A stretch of DNA of 12,563 nt, taken from contig JAGCZK010000066.1 in the NCBI GenBank assembly GCA_017960065.1, positions 1 to 12,563 of the forward strand, written 5' to 3'. The notes under the pieces were generated by a model. That model ran no database searches and was not told the DNA's origin. It was given only the letters and a program-made list of their open reading frames with translations. The position numbers and the translations under genes were made by a program. Source of the stretch: Paludibacteraceae bacterium. Its GTDB lineage: Bacteria; Bacteroidota; Bacteroidia; Bacteroidales; Paludibacteraceae. This document shows, piece by piece, positions 7,202-12,563 of this stretch (positions are counted from its first letter, which is position 1; every line of letters begins with the position of its first letter).

Positions 7202-7810
7202 TTATTTGGCGTATGGCACGCGGTTCACAATCGAATTTCCGAGCGTCAGCTCGTCGGCATATTGCAATTCGTCGCCCTGCGCCACGCCCCGGGCAATGGT
7301 GGTCAGACGCACCGGCAGCCCCGACAGTTTTTTGGCGATGTAATAGGCGGTGGTATCCCCCTCCATCGTGGTGCTCAGCGCCAGCACCACCTCATCGATG
7401 CCACCGGCGGCCACCCGCGCGGCCAACGAATCGATTTCCAGATCCGAAGGCTTGATGCCGTCCATCGGCGAGATTACGCCTCCCAACACATGGTACAAAC
7501 CGCGGTAACGGCCGGTATTCTCCACCAGCATCACTTCCTTGACGGTTTCGACCACGCACACAATCGAGCGGTCGCGCGTACGGTCCTGACAGATGGCGCA
7601 CTCGTCGGTATCCGAAATGTTGCGGCAATGCTTGCAGTAATTCACCTGCTGGCGCAACATCAGCACCGAACCGGCAAAATCCTGCACGCTTTGCTCGTCT
7701 TGCCGAAGCAGATACAGGGCCAGCCGCAAGGCCGACTTGCGCCCGACACCGGGCAGTTTGGCCAGCTGGTTGACCGCATTTTCGAGCAAATATGACGGAT
7801 ACGATTGCAA
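7202..7810 (-). CDS. recR: Recombination mediator RecR
   Basis: RecR works with RecO and RecF to load RecA at single-strand gaps. With the proposed start it has 202 residues, the normal size. Domains in order: helix-hairpin-helix KLPGVGRKSALRLAL (18-32), a four-cysteine zinc finger CKHC...CAIC (Cys59, 62, 71, 74), and a Toprim domain with VCVVETVKEVMLVE (84-97), YHVLGGVISPMDG and LALSTTMEGDTTAYYI. No ATG lies near the expected start. TTG at 7810-7808 gives (M)QSYPSYLLENAV, matching the family. A strong promoter 18 bases upstream (7828-7856) rules out the long upstream extension. It heads a five-gene minus-strand operon and is divergent from engB. Confidence 0.94.
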   Translation of the reverse strand: MQSYPSYLLENAVNQLAKLPGVGRKSALRLALYLLRQDEQSVQDFAGSVLMLRQQVNYCKHCRNISDTDECAICQDRTRDRSIVCVVETVKEVMLVENTGRYRGLYHVLGGVISPMDGIKPSDLEIDSLAARVAAGGIDEVVLALSTTMEGDTTAYYIAKKLSGLPVRLTTIARGVAQGDELQYADELTLGNSIVNRVPYAK

Positions 7811-7827
7811 AATGTCTAATTTATTTA

Positions 7828-7856
7828 CAAATATACGATTTTGTAATGAGATACAA
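7828..7856 (-). promoter_or_regulatory. recR operon promoter (TTG-N18-TATATTTG)
   Basis: On the minus strand TTG (7856-7854) is followed by 18 bases and TATATTTG (7835-7828), matching the Bacteroidota promoter with the same spacing as the HU promoter. The predicted start near 7821 leaves only about 10 bases before the TTG start codon of recR. It overlaps the perfect inverted repeat at 7838-7859. Confidence 0.75.
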
Positions 7857-7859
7857 AAT
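7838..7859. repeat. Perfect 8-bp inverted repeat in the recR/engB divergent promoter region
   Basis: ATTTTGTA (7838-7845) and TACAAAAT (7852-7859) are exact reverse complements around a 6-base spacer. The repeat covers the recR -33 region and spacer, so a dimeric regulator bound here would be expected to affect recR. The AT-rich composition means it could also be chance. Confidence 0.5.
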
Positions 7860-7933
7860 ATTTCGGCCGCCCATTTGGCGACATATATCAAAATTCCACC
7901 CCAAAAAGCGGTGTTTGTCCCAAAAAATATCCG

Positions 7934-7941
7934 TATCTTTG
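7934..7941 (+). promoter_or_regulatory. Candidate engB promoter, -7 box
   Basis: TATCTTTG is an exact TAnnTTTG match located 29 bases before the engB ATG at 7971. A TTG at 7915-7917 gives a spacer of 16 bases, somewhat short. It predicts a leader of about 23 bases and supports the ATG at 7971 rather than the long upstream extension of the frame. Confidence 0.65.
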
Positions 7942-7970
7942 CGCCAAAGGCCCACCATACCGACCAAAAT

Positions 7971-8567
7971 ATGCAAATCAACTCCGCCGTTTTTCTGAAA
8001 AGTTGCGCCCGACAAGCCGACCTGCCCAAGTCATCGCTGCCCGAATACGCCTTTATCGGCCGTTCGAATGTCGGCAAGTCGTCGCTCATCAACATGCTGA
8101 CAGGCGTCAAGGGACTGGCACAAACCAGCGCCAAACCCGGCAAAACACTTTTGGTCAACTACTTCACCGTCAACGACACCTGGTACCTGGTGGACCTGCC
8201 CGGCTACGGCTATGCACGGGTGGGCAAAAACGAACGCGCACGGCTCGAGCAACGCATCAAGGGCTACATCCTCGAGCGCGAACAACTCACCAACCTGTTC
8301 GTCCTCATCGACAGCCGCCTCGACCCGCAACGCATCGACCTCGAATTTATCCAGTGGTTGGGCGAAAACGGCGTGCCGTTCAGTCTGGTCTTCACCAAGG
8401 CCGACAAACTGTCGAAAAGGGCGCTCGAAAGCAACATGGAGGCCTACCGCAACACCCTGCTCCAAACATGGGAAAGCCTGCCTCCGATTTTCTATTCATC
8501 GTCAGAGACAGGCTTAGGACGCCAGGATTTGCTCGACTATATCGGACAAATCAACCAGTCGGTCTAA
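7971..8567 (+). CDS. engB: Ribosome biogenesis GTPase EngB/YsxC/YihA
   Basis: Essential GTPase of the TrmE-Era-EngA-YihA-Septin (TEES) group that assists late large-subunit assembly. The 198 residues match the family. All GTP motifs are present: G1 GRSNVGKSS (30-38), the switch I region TSAKPGKTLLVNYF (52-65), G3 DLPGYG (75-80), G4 TKAD (142-145) and G5 SSSE (176-179). The frame is open from 7737, but the ATG at 7971 with the promoter at 7934 gives the family-typical opening MQINSAVFLKSCARQADLP. It is transcribed divergently from recR, and its TAA overlaps the convergent lipoprotein TAG in the shared bases CTAA (8564-8567). Confidence 0.97.
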   Translation: MQINSAVFLKSCARQADLPKSSLPEYAFIGRSNVGKSSLINMLTGVKGLAQTSAKPGKTLLVNYFTVNDTWYLVDLPGYGYARVGKNERARLEQRIKGYILEREQLTNLFVLIDSRLDPQRIDLEFIQWLGENGVPFSLVFTKADKLSKRALESNMEAYRNTLLQTWESLPPIFYSSSETGLGRQDLLDYIGQINQSV

Positions 8568-9019
8568 TCTTCGCCGTTGTAGGGATTCCCGGTAACGGGA
8601 TTGATACGCGACAGTGTGACCGTGCAATTGCCCAATACCGGCAGACGGATAACCATCTGCAGCGTCTGCTGGTCAATCCGCTTGATTTTGCCGCGCGGCG
8701 TAACGCCTCTCAGACCGGCAAAAATGTCGCAGTTAATCCACAATTCCTTCCCGTCCCAGCTCCACGTTCCGTCCATGTGGGGCTCGTCGTTGCACTGGAT
8801 ATAGGCATGACACAGGGCCTGCTTCTGCAGCTCGACGTAGGAGCCCCGGTCGCAGTCTTGGTAAAACGGATAATCGACAATGTACCAGCGGTTGGTCAGG
8901 GCACCCAGGGTGTCGGACACAAACCCGTCGGTCATCTCCACTTCGGGCCGATGGCAGGCCGAAAAGGCCAACACCAGCCCAAAAACGATTGTCAAAAGGG
9001 GAAGGAGTGTTTTTTTCAT
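8564..9019 (-). CDS. Small lipocalin-like lipoprotein
   Basis: A 151-residue predicted lipoprotein. It has a basic start (MKK), a hydrophobic stretch and the lipobox-like FGLVLAFSAC with Cys22 as the lipidation site. The mature part reads like a small beta-rich lipocalin-like domain: LTNRWYIVDYP near its start, GTWSWDGKELWI in the middle and IDQQTLQMVIRLPVLGNCTVTLSRI near the end. Five further cysteines (56, 70, 76, 97, 132) could form disulphides in the periplasm. A GTG at 9025 is also in frame, but the ATG at 9019 gives the better signal peptide. It overlaps the nucleotidyltransferase stop (ATGA), so it is co-translated and is the last gene of the S9 operon. The lipocalin assignment is pattern-based and tentative. 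Confidence 0.85.
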   Translation of the reverse strand: MKKTLLPLLTIVFGLVLAFSACHRPEVEMTDGFVSDTLGALTNRWYIVDYPFYQDCDRGSYVELQKQALCHAYIQCNDEPHMDGTWSWDGKELWINCDIFAGLRGVTPRGKIKRIDQQTLQMVIRLPVLGNCTVTLSRINPVTGNPYNGED

Positions 9020-9924
9020 GCCCACAGGTTTTCGGGATATTCGCCCGCGTCAATCAAGGCGCTCAGCGAGGCTTTCACATAGTCTTTGTCGTCGGCGTAC
9101 GTCACTCCGAACCACTTGGAGGTGGTACCGAGCACTTCGACCGAAGCCTGACGGGTCTTGATCAAGTGATCGACCATGGTCGGAATATAGAATTCGGCCT
9201 TCAGGCTCTTTTCGTTGGTTTTCAAAAACTCTTTGAAAAACTCGTAGGAGTATTCGAAATAGTCGGGGGTGAAGCCCCACATGTTCATCGACACGAGGGT
9301 GTCGGCCGGAACTTGTGTCTGGCTGCCGTCTTCGTTGTCATTGACAATGGCATCGCCCTGGGCGTGCAACTTGGTGTGTTCCACAATGGATTTCAGGTGC
9401 GACTGGGCGTCGGTCGTGCACACGCCGCGCGATACAGTCCCCTGCTCCGACAGGGTGTTGCGCACCGGAAAGCCCACCATGCAATAGCGGCCTTTGGAGC
9501 CCTGCATCTTTTGGAGCGCCTCGCCCAATACGCGGAAGGCGTCGCGGCCGTAAAAGTCGTCGCCGTTGATCACGGCAAAGGGTTCGTTCACCACCCCGCG
9601 CCCCATCAGCACCGCGTGGTTGGTTCCCCAAGGCTTGACCCGTTCGGGATTGACACGGAAGCCTTCGGGCAGGGCGTTCAAATCCTGGAACACCACTTCG
9701 ACCGGAATTTTGTGTTCGAACTTGGAAATGACGATTTCGCGGAAGTCCTGCTCAAAATCGCGGCGAATGACAAAGACCACTTTGCCGAAACCGGCGCGGA
9801 TGGCATCGTAAATCGAATAATCAATGATGGTGGCTCCGTTGGGGCCCAGCGGGTCCATCTGTTTCAGCCCGCCATAACGGCTGCCCATACCGGCGGCCAT
9901 GACATATAACGTAGGTTTGCTCAT
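9016..9924 (-). CDS. Sugar-1-phosphate nucleotidyltransferase-family protein
   Basis: NTP-transferase fold enzyme that would make an NDP-sugar or related nucleotide-activated compound from NTP and a phosphorylated substrate. It has 302 residues. The nucleotide-binding signature is YVMAAGMGSRYGGLKQM (7-23), with GMGSR and Lys21. The acidic metal site appears as INGDDFYG (Asp122, Asp123), and KPWGTNHAVLMG (97-108) fits the base/sugar pocket region. Near the C-terminus KWFGVTYADDKDYVKASL resembles the end region of this cytoplasmic family. The exact sugar is not readable from sequence. It lies 17 bases after the S9-like gene and overlaps the lipoprotein start by four bases (ATGA). In other Bacteroidales, relatives often sit beside a sugar kinase-like gene; none is seen here. 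Confidence 0.88.
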   Translation of the reverse strand: MSKPTLYVMAAGMGSRYGGLKQMDPLGPNGATIIDYSIYDAIRAGFGKVVFVIRRDFEQDFREIVISKFEHKIPVEVVFQDLNALPEGFRVNPERVKPWGTNHAVLMGRGVVNEPFAVINGDDFYGRDAFRVLGEALQKMQGSKGRYCMVGFPVRNTLSEQGTVSRGVCTTDAQSHLKSIVEHTKLHAQGDAIVNDNEDGSQTQVPADTLVSMNMWGFTPDYFEYSYEFFKEFLKTNEKSLKAEFYIPTMVDHLIKTRQASVEVLGTTSKWFGVTYADDKDYVKASLSALIDAGEYPENLWA

Positions 9925-9941
9925 ATCGGTATAACGATTGC

Positions 9942-11816
9942 TTAACGGTTAAAAAATTCCAACAAAGTCTGCTGCAAATGCGGCAACGACAAATCATCGA
10001 CCGAGCAGGGGCACACGCCCGGATAGAGTTGCAACTCGAACAAACGGCCACTGCCCTGCAACTGGCTCAGGTAGCGCCACAGTTTCGGTGCATCGGCTTT
10101 TTCGAGGCTGACATAATCGACCAGCAACAGGCGGCTTTTCAGCTGCCGGCACTGCCCCATGGGCGATTCGGTCTGATAGGCCGAGTTGGCGCCCGGCGTC
10201 TGCATCACGCGCTCGACCAGCAGCGGATTGGCGCTTTGCAAGTCGGTCTCGGGCCGCAGGGCCACACAGGCGGCAAACGGCGTGTCGGGCAATGCGGCGG
10301 CCGTCAGAGCAACCGCTGCCTGCAGCCCGTTACCGAGAATAAAGCAACGGTTGGGGCTGATGTTATAGCGTTGCGACAAGGCGTATGCCAATTTGGCATA
10401 GTCTTGCGCGGGCACCGTACACATTTTGCGGTAAGGGGCCTGCAAAAAGTCTTTGCCCCGCCCCTCGGCACCACTGACCTGGAAACAGGCGACCACATAA
10501 CCGGCCTCATTCAAGAACCGGTAGTCGGAGCTCTGCCAGGTGTTCGGATCGGCCGCCACCAGCAATAGGCCGCGCGGTTCGGCAGCCGACAAAACATACC
10601 CGGCAAAGCCGGCCACTTCGGTCAGTTGCGGTTTGGCACCGCTTTCGGCAGGCGCTGACGACGACAAGACTTTGCCTTTGAGGTCGCAAACCGCCAGGCG
10701 GGCCTCATCGTAAAGGGCGGCATACTTCCAGGTGGCTGACAGCGACACGCTGCGACGGTCGAGCGATTCGGTCAGGGCCGTACGCTTGCCGGATTTGACC
10801 GAAACCACATACAGACCGCGCTTGAGCGGACCGGCCTCGGTCGATTCGAAAAAAACATTGCCGGCTGCAGCATCGTAGCCCAGCAGCGCCGTCACGTCGA
10901 ATTTGCCCGAAGTGAGTTGTTTCAGCTTCTTTCCCAACAGGTTATATTGGTAGATGTGGGTATAGCCGTCGGCTTGCGACAGCACAAAGTAGTTGTCGGC
11001 TGCACCGGCCCACAACAGATTCACCGCTGCGGCGGGCGCCACAAAACGTCCGTCTTCTTCCTTATAAACGGTTTTGGCAATGAAGGTGCCGGCATCGACC
11101 AGTATCAGCTGGAGTTTTGTCTGACGGCTGTTGAGGGCCATCACGCCAAATTTGAGCGGGTCGGGCGACGGTACGATGCGGGTGATGCAGTCGGCCTCGG
11201 CCGGCAAGCTGACCGGACGGTTCCATTTGTATTGCATGCTGTACATCATCAGCTGGCGGCCCTTGACGTAGCACAGGTGCTTGCCGTCGGCCAGCCAGGC
11301 CAGGGTAACGGCACTGCCGAACGCCTGCCTGAAATCTTCGGTGCGCAGGCCGTTGGGTTCTCCACGGTCACCGTCTTTGGTTACGGCAAACTCGGTGTCG
11401 TATTCGAGCCGTTTGACCCACAAGTCGTTGCCACGGACAAAGGCGATGTTCTTGCCGTCGGGCGAAAACACCGGGTACGACACCTCTGCCTCGGGCGACA
11501 GCAGGCTGCAGCGGTTCGACTCGATGTTGTAGAGGTAGTATTGGTCGTCGGAGCCAAGCAGCATCACCCGACGTTCGTCGGGGCTGAAAGTGATTTGCTG
11601 CACGGAATCGGGTTTTTCGCCCCGCATCTCCGAAAGGCTGAACAAGGTTTCGGTTTCGGCTGCCTTGCGGTATGCGGCCGACACCAACCGGCCGTCGTGC
11701 CACTGGCAGAAATGTTCGCCGTCGGAAAGCGGTGCCACGGATGCCGCTTGCGCGGATGCGGCTGCCAGCAGCCCCGAACAAAGCGAAAGCGCAAACAAAA
11801 GGGTTTTGCCTGACAT
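9942..11816 (-). CDS. Secreted DPP IV-like S9 peptidase homologue lacking the catalytic triad (pseudopeptidase)
   Basis: 624 residues with a clear Sec signal peptide (hydrophobic 5-20, AQA cleavage near 24/25), so exported to the periplasm. Residues ~30-400 form a DPP IV-type beta-propeller: repeated FSPD elements (ITFSPDERR, PVFSPDGKNIAFVRGNDLWV). Residues ~405-624 form the alpha/beta hydrolase part (NEAGYVVACFQVSGAEGRGKDF, then CFILGNGLQAAVAL). The fold is kept but the chemistry is not. The GxSxG nucleophile position is GNGLQ (Gly497). The Asp region reads LLLVDYVSLEKAD, with Leu571 at the Asp position. The His region YPxxxH reads YPGVCP. The propeller Glu pair that holds the substrate amino end (NG-x-x-DWVYEEEF in relatives) reads NGLRTEDFRQAF. 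I infer a binding or scaffold role. It leads an operon with the nucleotidyltransferase and lipoprotein. Confidence 0.9.
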   Translation of the reverse strand: MSGKTLLFALSLCSGLLAAASAQAASVAPLSDGEHFCQWHDGRLVSAAYRKAAETETLFSLSEMRGEKPDSVQQITFSPDERRVMLLGSDDQYYLYNIESNRCSLLSPEAEVSYPVFSPDGKNIAFVRGNDLWVKRLEYDTEFAVTKDGDRGEPNGLRTEDFRQAFGSAVTLAWLADGKHLCYVKGRQLMMYSMQYKWNRPVSLPAEADCITRIVPSPDPLKFGVMALNSRQTKLQLILVDAGTFIAKTVYKEEDGRFVAPAAAVNLLWAGAADNYFVLSQADGYTHIYQYNLLGKKLKQLTSGKFDVTALLGYDAAAGNVFFESTEAGPLKRGLYVVSVKSGKRTALTESLDRRSVSLSATWKYAALYDEARLAVCDLKGKVLSSSAPAESGAKPQLTEVAGFAGYVLSAAEPRGLLLVAADPNTWQSSDYRFLNEAGYVVACFQVSGAEGRGKDFLQAPYRKMCTVPAQDYAKLAYALSQRYNISPNRCFILGNGLQAAVALTAAALPDTPFAACVALRPETDLQSANPLLVERVMQTPGANSAYQTESPMGQCRQLKSRLLLVDYVSLEKADAPKLWRYLSQLQGSGRLFELQLYPGVCPCSVDDLSLPHLQQTLLEFFNR

Positions 11817-11846
11817 AGCTGTCTTATATTTTTATAATGTTGGACA

Positions 11847-11854
11847 CAAAGATA
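11847..11854 (-). promoter_or_regulatory. Candidate promoter of the S9-nucleotidyltransferase-lipoprotein operon, -7 box
   Basis: Read on the minus strand it is TATCTTTG, an exact TAnnTTTG match, 30 bases before the ATG at 11816. No exact TTG is seen at -33. The predicted leader is about 24 bases and is AT-rich. Confidence 0.6.
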
Positions 11855-11872
11855 CGCAAATATCGGCAGAAT

Positions 11873-11917
11873 TTGTCAGATTGTCAGTTTTTTTTGAATT
11901 GGCACAATTTTTGACAA
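11873..11917. repeat. Three TTGTCA motifs between the S9 gene and dnaK
   Basis: TTGTCAG occurs at 11873-11879 and again at 11881-11887, one base apart (8-bp period). The inverted form TGACAA lies at 11912-11917, overlapping the -12 part of the putative sigma-54 promoter. The arrangement could be a regulator-binding region shared by the two divergent genes. The motif is short, so chance is not excluded. Confidence 0.35.
11899..11914 (+). promoter_or_regulatory. Sigma-54-like -24/-12 promoter of dnaK
   Basis: TTGGCACAATTTTTGA has a perfect -24 element (TTGGCAC) and a TTGA at the correct spacing for the -12 element (consensus TTGC). It predicts a start near 11926 and a 58-base leader for dnaK. 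No TAnnTTTG box is seen in the plus direction in this gap, which favours an alternative sigma factor, though the -12 mismatch lowers certainty. No CIRCE element (HrcA operator) is present. Confidence 0.5.
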
Positions 11918-11924
11918 TAGAAGG

Positions 11925-11938
11925 CGGACATCGGTCCG
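11925..11938 (+). other. Short GC-rich hairpin in the dnaK leader
   Basis: CGGAC (11925-11929) and GTCCG (11934-11938) pair perfectly around the loop ATCG. It would sit at the very 5' end of the transcript if dnaK starts near 11926, where it could protect the end of the mRNA. It is not followed by a T-run and is not a terminator. Confidence 0.3.
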
Positions 11939-11983
11939 AAACAATTGAAATTCGAATAACAAACAATTAAAAATTATAGCACT

Positions 11984-12563
11984 ATGAGCAAGATTATCGG
12001 AATTGACTTGGGTACCACCAACTCGTGTGTATCCGTAATGGAAGGCAACGAGCCTACCGTAATCGCCAACAGCGAAGGCAAGCGCACCACTCCTTCGATC
12101 GTGGCCTTTGTTGACGGCGGCGAACGCAAGGTCGGCGATCCGGCCAAACGTCAGGCCATCACCAACCCTACACAAACCATCTTCTCCATCAAACGTTTCA
12201 TGGGTGAAACCTACGACCAGGTGGACAAGGAAATCGCCCGCGTGCCCTACAGCGTGGTAAAAGGCGAAAACAACACGCCGCGTATCGACATCGACGGCCG
12301 TCTGTACACGCCGCAGGAAATTTCGGCCATGATTCTTCAAAAGATGAAGAAAACCGCCGAAGACTATCTGGGCAGCGAAGTGACCGAAGCGGTCATCACC
12401 GTACCGGCCTACTTCAGCGACTCGCAACGTCAGGCCACCAAGGAAGCCGGTGAAATTGCCGGTCTGAAGGTGAAACGTATCGTCAACGCACCGACGGCTG
12501 CCGCTTTGGCATACGGTTTGGACAAAACCCAGAAGGCCATGAAAATCGCCGTATTCGACCTCG
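11984..12563 (+). CDS. dnaK: Hsp70 chaperone DnaK, N-terminal part (runs off window)
   Basis: ATP-driven cytoplasmic chaperone that works with DnaJ and GrpE. 193 codons of the ~640-residue protein are visible, all in the ATPase domain. Landmarks: IIGIDLGTTNSCVSVMEG (phosphate-1 loop, 4-21), SEGKRTTPSIVAF (30-42), VGDPAKRQAITNP (50-62), TEAVITVPAYFSDSQRQATK (134-153) and IAVFDL, the start of the phosphate-2 loop at the window edge. The ATG at 11984 is the canonical start. One residue is unexpected: the motif usually written NEPTAAALAYG reads NAPTAAALAYG, with Ala169 (codon GCA, 12488-12490). That position corresponds to E. coli DnaK Glu171, important for ATPase coupling. It is divergent from the S9 operon, with a sigma-54-like promoter. 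Confidence 0.98.
   Translation, partial: MSKIIGIDLGTTNSCVSVMEGNEPTVIANSEGKRTTPSIVAFVDGGERKVGDPAKRQAITNPTQTIFSIKRFMGETYDQVDKEIARVPYSVVKGENNTPRIDIDGRLYTPQEISAMILQKMKKTAEDYLGSEVTEAVITVPAYFSDSQRQATKEAGEIAGLKVKRIVNAPTAAALAYGLDKTQKAMKIAVFDL

Noticed and set aside
7737..7970. Possible N-terminal extension of engB
   Set aside because: It overlaps recR coding sequence and precedes the TATCTTTG box; the ATG at 7971 gives the normal family length.
7811..8158. Possible N-terminal extension of recR
   Set aside because: It would overlap the divergent engB start and its promoter and lie upstream of the recR promoter; the added sequence is not RecR-like.
8587..8600. Hairpin TCCCG-GTAA-CGGGA just after the engB stop
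   Set aside because: It has a 5-bp stem with a GNRA-type loop but no T-run, and lies inside lipoprotein coding sequence; too weak to call a terminator.
8003..9082. 359-codon plus-strand frame across engB and the lipoprotein gene
   Set aside because: It crosses two well-supported genes on different strands and translates to Arg/Gln/His-rich sequence typical of a GC-rich off-frame shadow.
10917..11813. 298-codon plus-strand frame opposite the S9-like gene
   Set aside because: The minus-strand frame has signal peptide and propeller motifs; the plus frame has none.
11817..11983. CIRCE heat-shock operator upstream of dnaK
   Set aside because: No TTAGCACTC or GAGTGCTAA half-site is present.
1..12563. 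Mobile elements, CRISPR arrays, phage or toxin-antitoxin genes
   Set aside because: No transposase, integrase, regularly spaced repeats or tRNA-borne attachment site was seen; composition and gene packing are uniform along the window.

Overview
The window comes from the chromosome of a Bacteroidota bacterium, most likely order Bacteroidales. Three things point there. Six gene starts are preceded by the TAnnTTTG -7 element typical of that phylum. The proteins (HU, PurE, RecR, DnaK, the paired rhomboids) are of Bacteroidales type. Coding DNA is GC-rich, with short AT-rich gaps between transcription units. Gene density is very high, with many ATGA/TAATG overlaps and no gap over 300 bases. I see no rRNA, tRNA, CRISPR array, insertion sequence or phage gene.

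Layout. (1) 1-1160, minus: 5' part of argS, running off the window. (2) 1245-1517, minus: HU-family protein gene, with its own promoter and a strong intrinsic terminator before argS. (3) 1717-4843, plus: a tightly packed operon of an active-looking rhomboid protease, a second rhomboid that lacks its catalytic histidine, a membrane-anchored endonuclease/exonuclease/phosphatase-fold protein, and purE. (4) 4840-7810, minus: a five-gene operon led by recR (apparent TTG start), then a four-helix membrane protein, a small HAD-fold hydrolase, a family 2 glycosyltransferase and a GNAT acetyltransferase. (5) 7971-8567, plus: engB/ysxC, divergent from recR. (6) 8564-11816, minus: a secreted DPP IV-like S9 protein, a sugar-nucleotide-type nucleotidyltransferase and a small lipocalin-like lipoprotein. 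(7) 11984-12563, plus: 5' third of dnaK, divergent from the S9 gene, with a sigma-54-like promoter.

Functional picture. This is mostly core chromosome: translation (ArgS), nucleoid (HU), purine synthesis (PurE), recombination (RecR), ribosome assembly (EngB) and protein folding (DnaK). Interspersed are cell-envelope genes: rhomboids, glycosyltransferase, nucleotidyltransferase, lipoprotein and secreted S9 protein.

The most unusual signal is a run of proteins whose fold is intact but whose key catalytic residues are changed. The second rhomboid has His to Tyr. The EEP-fold protein next to it has an apparent His to Tyr at the conserved 'HL' position. The DPP IV-like protein has lost Ser, Asp and His and also the substrate-anchoring Glu pair. 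DnaK has Ala where the near-invariant Glu of the NEPTAA motif is expected. The S9 protein and the second rhomboid look like true pseudoenzymes. The DnaK and EEP changes are single residues and need comparison with relatives and raw reads.
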